From an uncultured Georgenia sp. (GTDB lineage Bacteria > Actinomycetota > Actinomycetes > Actinomycetales > Actinomycetaceae), in contig NZ_CALGNQ010000084.1 in NCBI RefSeq assembly GCF_937958535.1, positions 1 through 5,804 of the forward strand: a DNA stretch of 5,804 bases, read 5' to 3'. Positions 1-5,458 of this stretch are shown here, piece after piece; the stretch's first letter is position 1; every line of letters begins with the position of its first letter. The translations under genes were made by a program, and so were the position numbers. The notes under the pieces were generated by a model. That model ran no database searches, had not been told where the DNA came from, and saw only the letters and a program-made list of their open reading frames with translations.

Positions 1-63
1 TCAGTTCCCACCGATAGTCCAGTTCTCGCCGAGAGCCCAGTTCCCGCCGAGAGCTCAGTTCGC
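1..63 (-). repeat. Degenerate 18-nt tandem repeat array, left copy (truncated by window edge)
   Basis: The word CAGTT recurs at 2, 20, 38 and 56, an exact 18-nt period. In one phase the units are 10-27, 28-45 and 46-63, with half a unit at 1-9. The clearest + strand unit is GCCGAGAGCCCAGTTCCC (28-45); read on the - strand this is GGGAACTGGGCTCTCGGC. The array probably continues beyond the window. It lies immediately downstream of the stop codon (TAG, 94-92) of the small membrane protein gene, so it would be in the 3' region of that transcript. The same unit occurs inverted at 590-698. There are no unique spacers, so it is not CRISPR. Function is unknown; the array could be a structural or nucleoid element, a transcription-end element, or a neutral expanding repeat. 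Confidence 0.85.
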
Positions 64-91
64 GTCCGGACGAACGGTCGAGGAGTGGCCG

Positions 92-501
92 CTACGCGCG
101 GTCGTCGGGTTCCCCATGCTCAGGCCGCATGTGGGCGTTCGTCATGAGCCAGGCCAGCACGGCGGCGACGACGAGCAGCAGACTGACGTCGCCCCAGAGG
201 TGACCGCGATGATGCGGGCTGACGACGGACTGCACTGCCATGACCACGGCGTGCACGAGGCTGGACCACACGGTGAACCAGATCAGCGAGCGGTGGGCTT
301 GCGGGTTCCTGGCCGCGAGCAGGAGGAATATCCCGAGCGTCGCATACAGGCCGACGATCATGAGGAAGTACTCGGACGCGTGCGGGGTCCGGTGTGCCAC
401 TGCCACCCGGCCGGCCAGACCACCGAGATGGGGTAGAGCAGGAGGAACAGGCAGCCGACAACGGCGAGGGCGGCCTGGAGCAGACGCTGGGCGGACGGCA
501 T
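92..501 (-). pseudogene. Small four-helix membrane protein, DUF6632-like, broken by a 1-nt frameshift
   Basis: Two overlapping frames join into one convincing protein. From ATG at 501 the frame reads MPSAQRLLQAALAVVG and continues through LFLLLYPISVVWPAGWQWHTG. It then goes out of frame at the G run 384-387 (CCCC on the coding strand). Adding one C there continues it as PPHASEYFLMIVGLYATLG and then LLLAARNPQAHRSLIWFTVW, ending at TAG 94-92. The repaired product is 136 residues with hydrophobic stretches near 6-28, 44-64, 72-92 and 104-121, and a charged C-terminus. The Y-A-T-L-G-x-F-L-L-L-A-A-R-x-P-x-x-H-R-S-L-I-W-F core recalls the uncharacterised DUF6632 family (recalled, not searched). GGGAG at 511-507 lies 5 nt before ATG 501, which favours this start over the in-frame ATG at 513. 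Nucleotide length is one short of a multiple of three, consistent with one lost base. It may be a true pseudogene or a sequencing error in a homopolymer. It lies 3' of the transporter gene on the same strand, but the 223-nt gap and a possible own promoter suggest separate expression. Confidence 0.75.
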
Positions 502-506
502 GGCGG

Positions 507-536
507 CTCCCATCGCCGACGGGTACGAGCATTATG
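507..536 (-). promoter_or_regulatory. Possible -10 element and ribosome binding site of the small membrane protein gene
   Basis: On the - strand CATAAT (536-531) matches the -10 consensus TATAAT at five of six positions and is a rare A/T-rich spot in this GC-rich gap. It is embedded in the 9-nt palindrome GCATTATGC (+ strand, 529-537). About 20 nt downstream, GGGAG (511-507) stands 5 nt before ATG 501. No good -35 hexamer is visible at 16-18 nt. The ribosome binding site is the stronger part; the promoter is only suggested. Confidence 0.35.
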
Positions 537-589
537 CGTCCCCCACGGAGGACTGGACGCGCCGTCACTGTCGAGAGACTCGGCGCGCT

Positions 590-698
590 GGGAAGTGATC
601 TCTCGCCGGGACATGGGCTGTCCGTGGGACGTGAGTCCTCGCTGGGACATGCGCTCTCGGGTGGGAAGTGGGCTGTGGGTGGGAAGTGCGCTCTCGGC
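590..698 (+). repeat. Degenerate 18-nt tandem repeat array, right copy, inverted relative to the left array
   Basis: Six units start with GGGA at 590, 608, 626, 644, 663 and 681, with spacings 18, 18, 18, 19 and 18. Examples are GGGAAGTGATCTCTCGCC (590-607), GGGACATGGGCTGTCCGT (608-625) and GGGAAGTGCGCTCTCGGC (681-698). The last matches the reverse complement of 28-45 at 16 of 18 positions, so this is the same repeat family as the left array on the opposite strand. Units differ from each other more than those on the left, and one extra base precedes the fifth unit. A diverged unit may lie upstream (572-589), and similarity fades after 698. The array occupies the gap between the transporter stop codon and the small membrane protein gene. 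One unit contains a 5-bp hairpin, GGACA/TGTCC (609-623). There are no spacers and no coding evidence. Confidence 0.85.
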
Positions 699-724
699 GT
701 CGAGGGGGGAGAGGGCCGGGCGGG

Positions 725-2293
725 TCACGTGGTGACGACGAGCTGGACGAGGAGGATCTTGGCGATGATCCCCAGCGCGAACATCGAGGCGTACCCGGCC
801 TCCACCCGGTCGTCGGGCAGCCGGTTGGTCGCGTAGGCGAGGATCGCCGGCTGGCCGATGAACCCGGCGACCGCGCCCGCCGTCCGTGCCGTGCTCTGCC
901 CGAGCAGTCGTGCTGCCGCGACGAAAGCGAGCGCGGCCGCCAGCACGACGACGGCCCCGAGGAGCACCACCCGCAGCCCGAGCGCGGTGAACGCCTGCGC
1001 GGCGAACGCCTGGCCCGACGCCAGCCCCGTCGCCCCGAGGAAGAGGAGCAGCCCGAGCTGGCGCAGGGTGAGGTTGGCCGAGACCGGCAGCGCCCAGACG
1101 ATCGGCCCGGTGCGGTCCACCCGGCCCAGTACCATCCCGACGACGAGCGGCCCCGCGGCCGACCCGAGCGCGAAGGTCACCCCGCCGGGCAGCGGCACCG
1201 TGACCAGCCCGAGGAGCAGACCCACGGCAATGCCGGTGCCCAGCGACAGCGGGTCGACCTCGCTCACCTTGCGCTCGGAGTCGCCGAAGAGCTCGGACAG
1301 CGCGTTGAGCCGGCCGCGCGGGAACACCACCCGGACCCGGTCGCCGAGCTGGAGGACGAGGTCCTCGTGCGCCAGCATGTCGGTGTCGCCGCGGCGCACC
1401 CGGGTGACGACCCCGCCGAACCGGCCGGGGATGTCCAGGTCGCGCACCGTGCGACCGGCGACCTGCGGGTCGGAGACGACGAAGCGACGGAAGTGGACCA
1501 CCGAGCGGTCGTGGGCGAGGTGCTCGTGCACCCTCCGGCCCAGGTGAGCCACCGCCCGCTCCACCGCCGGGCGGGTCCCGACGACGACCACCCGGTCCCC
1601 GGCCCGCAGCTCCTCGTCGGCCTCGACGACGCGGGTGCGGCCGTCCCGCTCGAGGTAGGACAGCCGCACCTGGCCGTCGGTGTACCCCGGGATGTCGTGC
1701 AACGGCCCGGGCCGCTGGACCTCCGCGCTGACGTCGACGAGCCCGATCCCGGCGGCCGGCTCGGGGTCGCGGGGCGAGGTCCACGGCCGGGCCAGGACGA
1801 GGGAGACGACGACGATGGTCGCCACGACGCCCACCGGGTAGGCCAGCGAGTAGCCGACCGCCGGCTCGCCGCTGCCCGCCGCCGTCGTCGCGGCCGCGAG
1901 CGCCGGGGTGGAGGTCAGCGCCCCGGCGTAGGCCCCACCGGCGAGCGTCGGCGGGACGGCGGTCCAGCGGGCGACGAGCACCGCCGCCGCGGCGGCCAGG
2001 CCGAGCACACCGACGGAGGCGGCCATGAGCGGCAGCTGACTGCGCAGGTCGCGGAAGAAGCTGTGCCCCGCGGCCAGGCCCACGGTGTAGACGAAGAGCG
2101 CCAGCCCCAGGCTCTGCACCAGGCCGAGCCCCTCGCCCAGCCGGGCGTCCAGCGCCCCGACGGCCAGCCCGACGAACAGGGCACCGGCGGCGCCGAACCG
2201 CACCGGTCCGAAGGGCACCGCCCCGAGCAGCGTGCCCACCGCCACGACGAGCATGAGGGTCAGCAGCGGGGAGGTGGCGAGCAGGTCGAGCAC
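725..2293 (-). CDS. AspT/YidE-family transporter with central TrkA-C (RCK-C) domains
   Basis: This 522-residue integral membrane protein has the layout of the aspartate:alanine exchanger family (AspT; E. coli YidE/YbjL). A hydrophobic half (about 8-168) is followed by a soluble middle (about 171-345) and a second hydrophobic half (about 348-520). Duplicated-domain hallmarks are visible: LALFVYTVGLAAG (64-76) and GALTSTPALAAA (124-135) with YSLAYPVGV (148-156) in the first half, and LLLFLGATGLASGQAF (415-430) with GQPAILAYATN (480-490) in the second. The soluble middle carries two TrkA-C-like segments ending in AGDRVVVVGT (231-240) and LGDRVRVVF (316-324), then FGDSERKVSEVDPLSLG (336-352), which is typical of the family. 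Start is GTG 2293; GAGGA (2304-2300) lies 6 nt before it and overlaps the upstream gene's TGA, suggesting translational coupling. The substrate cannot be read from sequence: characterised AspT exchanges aspartate for alanine, but most relatives are uncharacterised. The TrkA-C domains suggest control by a small ligand (inference). No intrinsic terminator was found. Confidence 0.9.
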   Translation of the reverse strand: MLDLLATSPLLTLMLVVAVGTLLGAVPFGPVRFGAAGALFVGLAVGALDARLGEGLGLVQSLGLALFVYTVGLAAGHSFFRDLRSQLPLMAASVGVLGLAAAAAVLVARWTAVPPTLAGGAYAGALTSTPALAAATTAAGSGEPAVGYSLAYPVGVVATIVVVSLVLARPWTSPRDPEPAAGIGLVDVSAEVQRPGPLHDIPGYTDGQVRLSYLERDGRTRVVEADEELRAGDRVVVVGTRPAVERAVAHLGRRVHEHLAHDRSVVHFRRFVVSDPQVAGRTVRDLDIPGRFGGVVTRVRRGDTDMLAHEDLVLQLGDRVRVVFPRGRLNALSELFGDSERKVSEVDPLSLGTGIAVGLLLGLVTVPLPGGVTFALGSAAGPLVVGMVLGRVDRTGPIVWALPVSANLTLRQLGLLLFLGATGLASGQAFAAQAFTALGLRVVLLGAVVVLAAALAFVAAARLLGQSTARTAGAVAGFIGQPAILAYATNRLPDDRVEAGYASMFALGIIAKILLVQLVVTT

Positions 2294-2302
2294 GGTCGGT
2301 CC

Positions 2303-3562
2303 TCAGAACAGCCAGCGCAGCGGGTGCAGGAGCGTCTCGCCGACGCGCTCCAGCCAGGAGCGGCGCTCCCACTCCGCGAGCGTCAGCGGGCGGGCGTTGG
2401 TGAGGTCGGTCGCGAAGACCTCCTCCATGTGGGCGGCCAGCGCCTCGTCGTAGATCTCGAGGTTGATCTCGTAGTTGCCGATCATCGACATGCGGTCGAT
2501 GTTCGTCGTACCGATCGTGGTCCAGCGCCCGTCCACAGTGGCGGTCTTCGCGTGCACCATCGCCCCCTGGTACAGCCAGATCGTCACCCCGCCGCGGAGC
2601 AGGCGGGTGTAGAAGGACCGGGCGACCCAGTCGGCCAGGACGTGGTTGGAGACCTCCGGGATGAGCACCCGCACGTCCACGCCGCGGCGCGCCGCCCCGA
2701 GCATGGCGTCGAGGAACTCGGCGTCGGGGATGAAGTAGCCCTGGGTGATGTAGACGTGGTCCCGGGCTCGGTCCATCGCGTTGATGTAGGCACCGCGCAC
2801 CGGGAAGAGCAGTGACGAGGGCGAGTTGCGCGCGGCCTGGATCCGCGAGTCCCAGGAGCGGGCGCCGCGGTCCTCCAGCTCGGGCTGGTGGGCGTGGCGG
2901 TGGACGTTCCAGAAGTCGACGAAGGCGTTGTCGAGCTCCCACACCGCGGGCCCGCGCAGCCGCAGGTGGGTGTCGCGCCAGCGCGTGGCGTACAGGTCGC
3001 CGATGTTGTAGCCACCGACGTAGCCCTCCTCGCCGTCGACGACGAGGATCTTGCGGTGGTCCCGGCCCACCTTGCGCATGTTGAAGGTGAGCAGGCCGGG
3101 GCGCCACAGCGGGAACCGCAGCGTGTGGACCGGGTCAGGGAAGCGTTTGAACGCCCACGGCACGACGAGGTTGCCGAAGGAGTCGAAGATGACGTACACC
3201 TGCACTCCGCGCTCGGCCGCGGCGATGAGCTCGCGCTTGAACTGCCGCCCGACGTCGTCGTCCTTCCAGATGTAGGTCTCGAAGAAGACGTAGCGCCGCG
3301 CCCCCCGGATCGCCTCGAGCATGGCGGCGTAGAGGTCCTCGCCGTAGGTGTAGACGGTGAGCTCGGAGCCGGCGACGTCCACCGCCACCGGGTCGGTCCG
3401 CGGGAACTCGCCCGCCGCGGGCTGCCGCCGCTTGCGCAGCGAGTCCACCCCCCACACGGTCACCGCCGCGGCGAGCTGTGCGCCGGCCAGGCCGAGAGTG
3501 CCCCACTTCACCGCGCGGCGGAGTCGCGGGTGGACCCAGTGCCTCACCGTGCTCAGCCTCAT
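2303..3562 (-). CDS. Phospholipase D-like protein, probable cardiolipin synthase
   Basis: A 419-residue protein of the phospholipase D superfamily with both catalytic HxK(x)4D motifs intact: HRKILVVD (His169, Lys171, Asp176) and HAKTATVD (His337, Lys339, Asp344). Each is followed by the usual Gly/Asn run (GGYNIGD at 183-189, GTTNIDRMS at 351-359). Residues about 21-40 form one N-terminal hydrophobic helix after a basic stretch, so the catalytic part is probably membrane-anchored. Closest known roles are bacterial cardiolipin synthases, which join two phosphatidylglycerol molecules into cardiolipin plus glycerol. The length resembles the ClsB type (about 410 residues) more than ClsA (about 480, two N-terminal helices). 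Many actinobacteria use a different, CDP-alcohol phosphatidyltransferase-type cardiolipin synthase, so another phosphodiester substrate is possible. Start ATG 3562 is chosen because TAGGTT lies 6 nt upstream and no good Shine-Dalgarno site is present, fitting a leaderless mRNA. It is first gene of a two-gene unit with the transporter and divergent from gatC. Confidence 0.88.
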   Translation of the reverse strand: MRLSTVRHWVHPRLRRAVKWGTLGLAGAQLAAAVTVWGVDSLRKRRQPAAGEFPRTDPVAVDVAGSELTVYTYGEDLYAAMLEAIRGARRYVFFETYIWKDDDVGRQFKRELIAAAERGVQVYVIFDSFGNLVVPWAFKRFPDPVHTLRFPLWRPGLLTFNMRKVGRDHRKILVVDGEEGYVGGYNIGDLYATRWRDTHLRLRGPAVWELDNAFVDFWNVHRHAHQPELEDRGARSWDSRIQAARNSPSSLLFPVRGAYINAMDRARDHVYITQGYFIPDAEFLDAMLGAARRGVDVRVLIPEVSNHVLADWVARSFYTRLLRGGVTIWLYQGAMVHAKTATVDGRWTTIGTTNIDRMSMIGNYEINLEIYDEALAAHMEEVFATDLTNARPLTLAEWERRSWLERVGETLLHPLRWLF

Positions 3563-3568
3563 GGCCCC

Positions 3569-3574
3569 AACCTA
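3569..3574 (-). promoter_or_regulatory. -10 element for the phospholipase D-like gene, leaderless configuration
   Basis: On the - strand TAGGTT (3574-3569) fits the actinobacterial TANNNT -10 pattern, and six bases (GGGGCC) separate it from ATG 3562. This spacing would place transcription start on the A of the start codon. The -35 region is weak (GCGACC or CGACCT at 17-18 nt). The lack of a good ribosome binding site supports a leaderless transcript. Confidence 0.5.
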
Positions 3575-3604
3575 GAGCAGCGGTGCGGCGCAGGTCGCAC
3601 GGGT

Positions 3605-3617
3605 TCGGGCCGCCCGA
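3605..3617. promoter_or_regulatory. Palindrome in the divergent promoter region, possible operator
   Basis: TCGGGCCGCCCGA has 6-bp arms (TCGGGC/GCCCGA) around a single central C. It lies between the putative -10 elements of the two divergent transcripts and overlaps the spacer of the gatC promoter. A second, looser inverted repeat, GTGCG (3583-3587) with CGCAC (3596-3600), lies next to it towards the phospholipase D-like gene. Either could bind a dimeric regulator, but GC-rich palindromes arise easily by chance. Confidence 0.3.
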
Positions 3618-3624
3618 GGAGCGT

Positions 3625-3630
3625 TAGACT
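3625..3630 (+). promoter_or_regulatory. -10 element for the gatCAB operon, near-leaderless configuration
   Basis: TAGACT matches TANNNT and lies 8 nt (CGACACCC) before the gatC ATG at 3639, so transcription would start at or within a base or two of the start codon. The only purine-rich stretch (GAGGAG, 3616-3621) is too far upstream to serve as a ribosome binding site and would lie outside the transcript. No convincing -35 hexamer is seen. Confidence 0.5.
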
Positions 3631-3638
3631 CGACACCC

Positions 3639-3938
3639 ATGTCCACCATCTCTGCAGCCGAGGTCGCGCGTGTGGCCGCCCTGGCCCGCATCGAGCTCAC
3701 CCAGGACGAGATCGAGCGTCTCGCCGGTGAGCTCGACGTGATCGCCGACGCCGTCGCCAAGGTCAGTGAGGTCGTCGGGCCGGACGTCCCGGCGACCAGC
3801 CATCCGCTCCCGCTGACCAACGTCATGCGCGACGACGTCGTCGAGGAGCCCCTGTCCCAGGAGGAGGCGCTCTCCGGGGCACCCGCCAGTGAGGACGGCC
3901 AGTTCCTCGTGCCGCAGATCCTGGGAGAGGACGCATGA
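3639..3938 (+). CDS. gatC: Asp-tRNA(Asn)/Glu-tRNA(Gln) amidotransferase subunit C
   Basis: This 99-residue protein is the small non-catalytic subunit of the GatCAB amidotransferase. It wraps around GatA at the interface with GatB and stabilises the complex. The N-terminal helical pattern VARVAALARIELTQDE (9-24), the middle segment VVGPDVPATSHPLPLTN (45-61) and the MRDDVV block (63-68) are characteristic of GatC. The length is normal (about 95-100). The C-terminal segment ending QFLVPQILGE matches the usual FxVPxIL ending. It is first in the operon, overlaps gatA by 4 nt (ATGA), and is probably translated from a leaderless or very short-leader mRNA, given TAGACT 8 nt upstream and no Shine-Dalgarno site. 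Confidence 0.96.
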   Translation: MSTISAAEVARVAALARIELTQDEIERLAGELDVIADAVAKVSEVVGPDVPATSHPLPLTNVMRDDVVEEPLSQEEALSGAPASEDGQFLVPQILGEDA

Positions 3939-5458
3939 GCGAGATCGTCACCGCCACCGCAGCCGAGCTGTCCCGGCGCCTGCAGGCCAAGGAGGTCAGC
4001 GCCGTCGAGGTGACACAGGCGCACCTCGACCGCATCGCACAGGTCGACGGCGAGGTCCACGCCTTCCTCCACGTCAACGACGAGGAGGCGCTGGCCACCG
4101 CCCGCGACGTCGACGAGCGCCGGGCACGTGGCGAGGAGCTCCACCCGCTGGCCGGCGTGCCCATCGCCGTCAAGGACGTCGTCGTCACCAAGGGGCAGCC
4201 GACGACGGCCGCCTCCAAGATGCTCGAGGGCTGGCTGCCGCCGTACGACGCCACCGTCGTCGAGCGGCTGCGTGCCGCGGGCCTGCCCATCCTCGGCAAG
4301 ACCAACCTCGACGAGTTCGCGATGGGCTCCTCCACCGAGCACTCTGCCTTCGGCCCCACCCGCAACCCGTGGGACCTGGACCGGATCCCGGGCGGCTCCG
4401 GCGGCGGGTCCGCCGCGGCCGTGGCGGCCTACGAGGCGCCGCTGGCCATCGGCACCGACACCGGCGGCTCGATCCGTCAGCCCGCTGCGGTCACCGGCTC
4501 GGTGGGGGTCAAGCCCACCTACGGCGGGGTCTCCCGCTACGGTCTCATCGCGCTGGCCTCCAGCCTCGACCAGGCCGGACCGGTCTCCCGCACCGTGCGC
4601 GACTCCGCGCTGCTCCACGAGCTCATCGGCGGGCACGACCCCCGCGACTCGACCTCGCTGCCCGACCCGGTCGGCGACCTCGTCGAGGCCACCGAGGCCC
4701 TCGACCTGCGCGGCATGCGCGTGGGCGTGGTCCGCGAGCTCGGCGGCGATGGCTACCAGCCCGGCGTGCGGGCGAGCTTCACCGCCGCCCTCGGGCTGCT
4801 CGAGGAGGCCGGTGCGCAGGTCGTCGAGGTCTCCTGCCCGAGCTTCGACTACGCGCTGGCCGCCTACTACCTCATCCTGCCCGCCGAGGCGTCCTCCAAC
4901 CTCGCGAAGTTCGACGGCATGCGCTTCGGCCTGCGCGTCGAGCCGGAGGACGGGCCGCTGACCGCCGAGCGGGTCATGGCCGCCACCCGCGGCGCCGGTT
5001 TCGGCGACGAGGTCAAGCGGCGCGTCATCCTCGGCACCCACGCGCTGTCGGCCGGCTACTACGACGCCTACTACGGCAGTGCGCAGCAGGTCCGCACCCT
5101 CATCCAGCGGGACTTCGCGGCCGCTTTCGAGCAGGTCGACGTCCTCGTCTCACCGACCGCCCCGACGACGGCGTTCCGCTTCGGGGAGAAGCTCGACGAC
5201 CCGATGGCGATGTACCTCAACGACGTCGCCACCATCCCCGCCAACCTCGCCGGCGTCCCCGGCATCTCCGTGCCCAGCGGGCTGAGCGACGACGGCCTGC
5301 CCGTCGGGTTCCAGGCCCTCGCCCCGGTCCGTGAGGACGCCCGGCTCTACCGGGTCGGCGCCGTCCTCGAGCGCCTGCTCGACGAGCGGCGCGGCCACCC
5401 GTTGCTCGCCGAGGCGCCGTCGCTGCCCACCACCGTCGCTCAGGAGGCCACCCGATGA
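3935..5458 (+). CDS. gatA: Asp-tRNA(Asn)/Glu-tRNA(Gln) amidotransferase subunit A
   Basis: This 507-residue amidase-signature enzyme releases ammonia from glutamine and sends it to GatB for amidation of Glu-tRNA(Gln) or Asp-tRNA(Asn). The Ser-cisSer-Lys triad is complete. Lys80 is in PIAVKD, cis-Ser155 is in PGGSGGGSAAAVAA (152-165), and nucleophile Ser179 is in GTDTGGSIRQPA (173-184). The 24-residue distance between the two serines is the family standard. The usual GGSSGGS reads GGSGGGS here, but the residue changed is the non-triad second serine. GVKPTYGGVSRYGL (191-204) and SSLDQAGPV downstream are also typical, and length is normal. Start ATG 3935 overlaps the gatC stop. Purine-rich GGGAGAGGA (3923-3931) provides ribosome binding. 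The 3' end overlaps gatB by 4 nt, indicating coupled translation of all three subunits. Confidence 0.97.
   Translation: MSEIVTATAAELSRRLQAKEVSAVEVTQAHLDRIAQVDGEVHAFLHVNDEEALATARDVDERRARGEELHPLAGVPIAVKDVVVTKGQPTTAASKMLEGWLPPYDATVVERLRAAGLPILGKTNLDEFAMGSSTEHSAFGPTRNPWDLDRIPGGSGGGSAAAVAAYEAPLAIGTDTGGSIRQPAAVTGSVGVKPTYGGVSRYGLIALASSLDQAGPVSRTVRDSALLHELIGGHDPRDSTSLPDPVGDLVEATEALDLRGMRVGVVRELGGDGYQPGVRASFTAALGLLEEAGAQVVEVSCPSFDYALAAYYLILPAEASSNLAKFDGMRFGLRVEPEDGPLTAERVMAATRGAGFGDEVKRRVILGTHALSAGYYDAYYGSAQQVRTLIQRDFAAAFEQVDVLVSPTAPTTAFRFGEKLDDPMAMYLNDVATIPANLAGVPGISVPSGLSDDGLPVGFQALAPVREDARLYRVGAVLERLLDERRGHPLLAEAPSLPTTVAQEATR
5442..5447 (+). promoter_or_regulatory. Ribosome binding site of gatB
   Basis: AGGAGG, a perfect Shine-Dalgarno core, lies inside the end of gatA, 7 nt before ATG 5455. 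It fixes the gatB start at the ATGA overlap. The contrast with gatC, which has no such site, fits a leaderless first gene followed by Shine-Dalgarno-led downstream genes. Confidence 0.8.

Noticed and set aside
62..71. Palindrome CGTCCGGACG downstream of the small membrane gene as a terminator.
   Set aside because: It has no loop and no T-tract; a 10-nt palindrome is weak evidence in GC-rich DNA and it partly reflects divergence of the last repeat unit.
502..568. Extension of the small membrane gene upstream to 568 in its C-terminal frame (protein beginning MTARPVLRGG).
   Set aside because: That stretch is Arg/Pro-rich with no family resemblance, while the alternative frame gives a proper hydrophobic first helix and a ribosome binding site at 511-507.
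590..698. The right array as a coding repeat, since 18 nt equals six codons and one - strand frame stays open.
   Set aside because: The 19-nt step would shift the frame, unit differences do not preserve amino acids, and the same unit recurs inverted next to a stop codon on the left.
1..698. The repeat arrays as a CRISPR locus.
   Set aside because: The repeats are directly tandem without unique spacers, degenerate, only 18 nt long, and no cas genes are present.
724..736. Inverted repeat GTCACGTGGTGAC at the transporter's stop codon as a terminator.
   Set aside because: Only a 5-bp stem with a 3-nt loop and no T-run follows on the - strand, so it does not support an intrinsic terminator.
668..2815. 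A 715-codon open frame on the + strand antisense to the transporter and phospholipase D-like genes.
   Set aside because: Its composition (Arg, Asp, Gly, His, Glu repeats) mirrors the reverse complement of GC-biased codons, with no recognisable motif.
120..3107. A 995-codon open frame on the - strand running through both the transporter and the phospholipase D-like gene.
   Set aside because: It is Arg/Pro/Gly/Ala-rich low-complexity sequence read out of frame through two well-recognised genes; stop-free shadow frames are common in very GC-rich DNA. Only its far C-terminal part overlaps the small membrane gene, again out of frame.
3572..5041. A 489-codon open frame on the - strand antisense to gatC and gatA.
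   Set aside because: It is fully opposite two conserved genes and shows only GC-bias composition, so it is a shadow.
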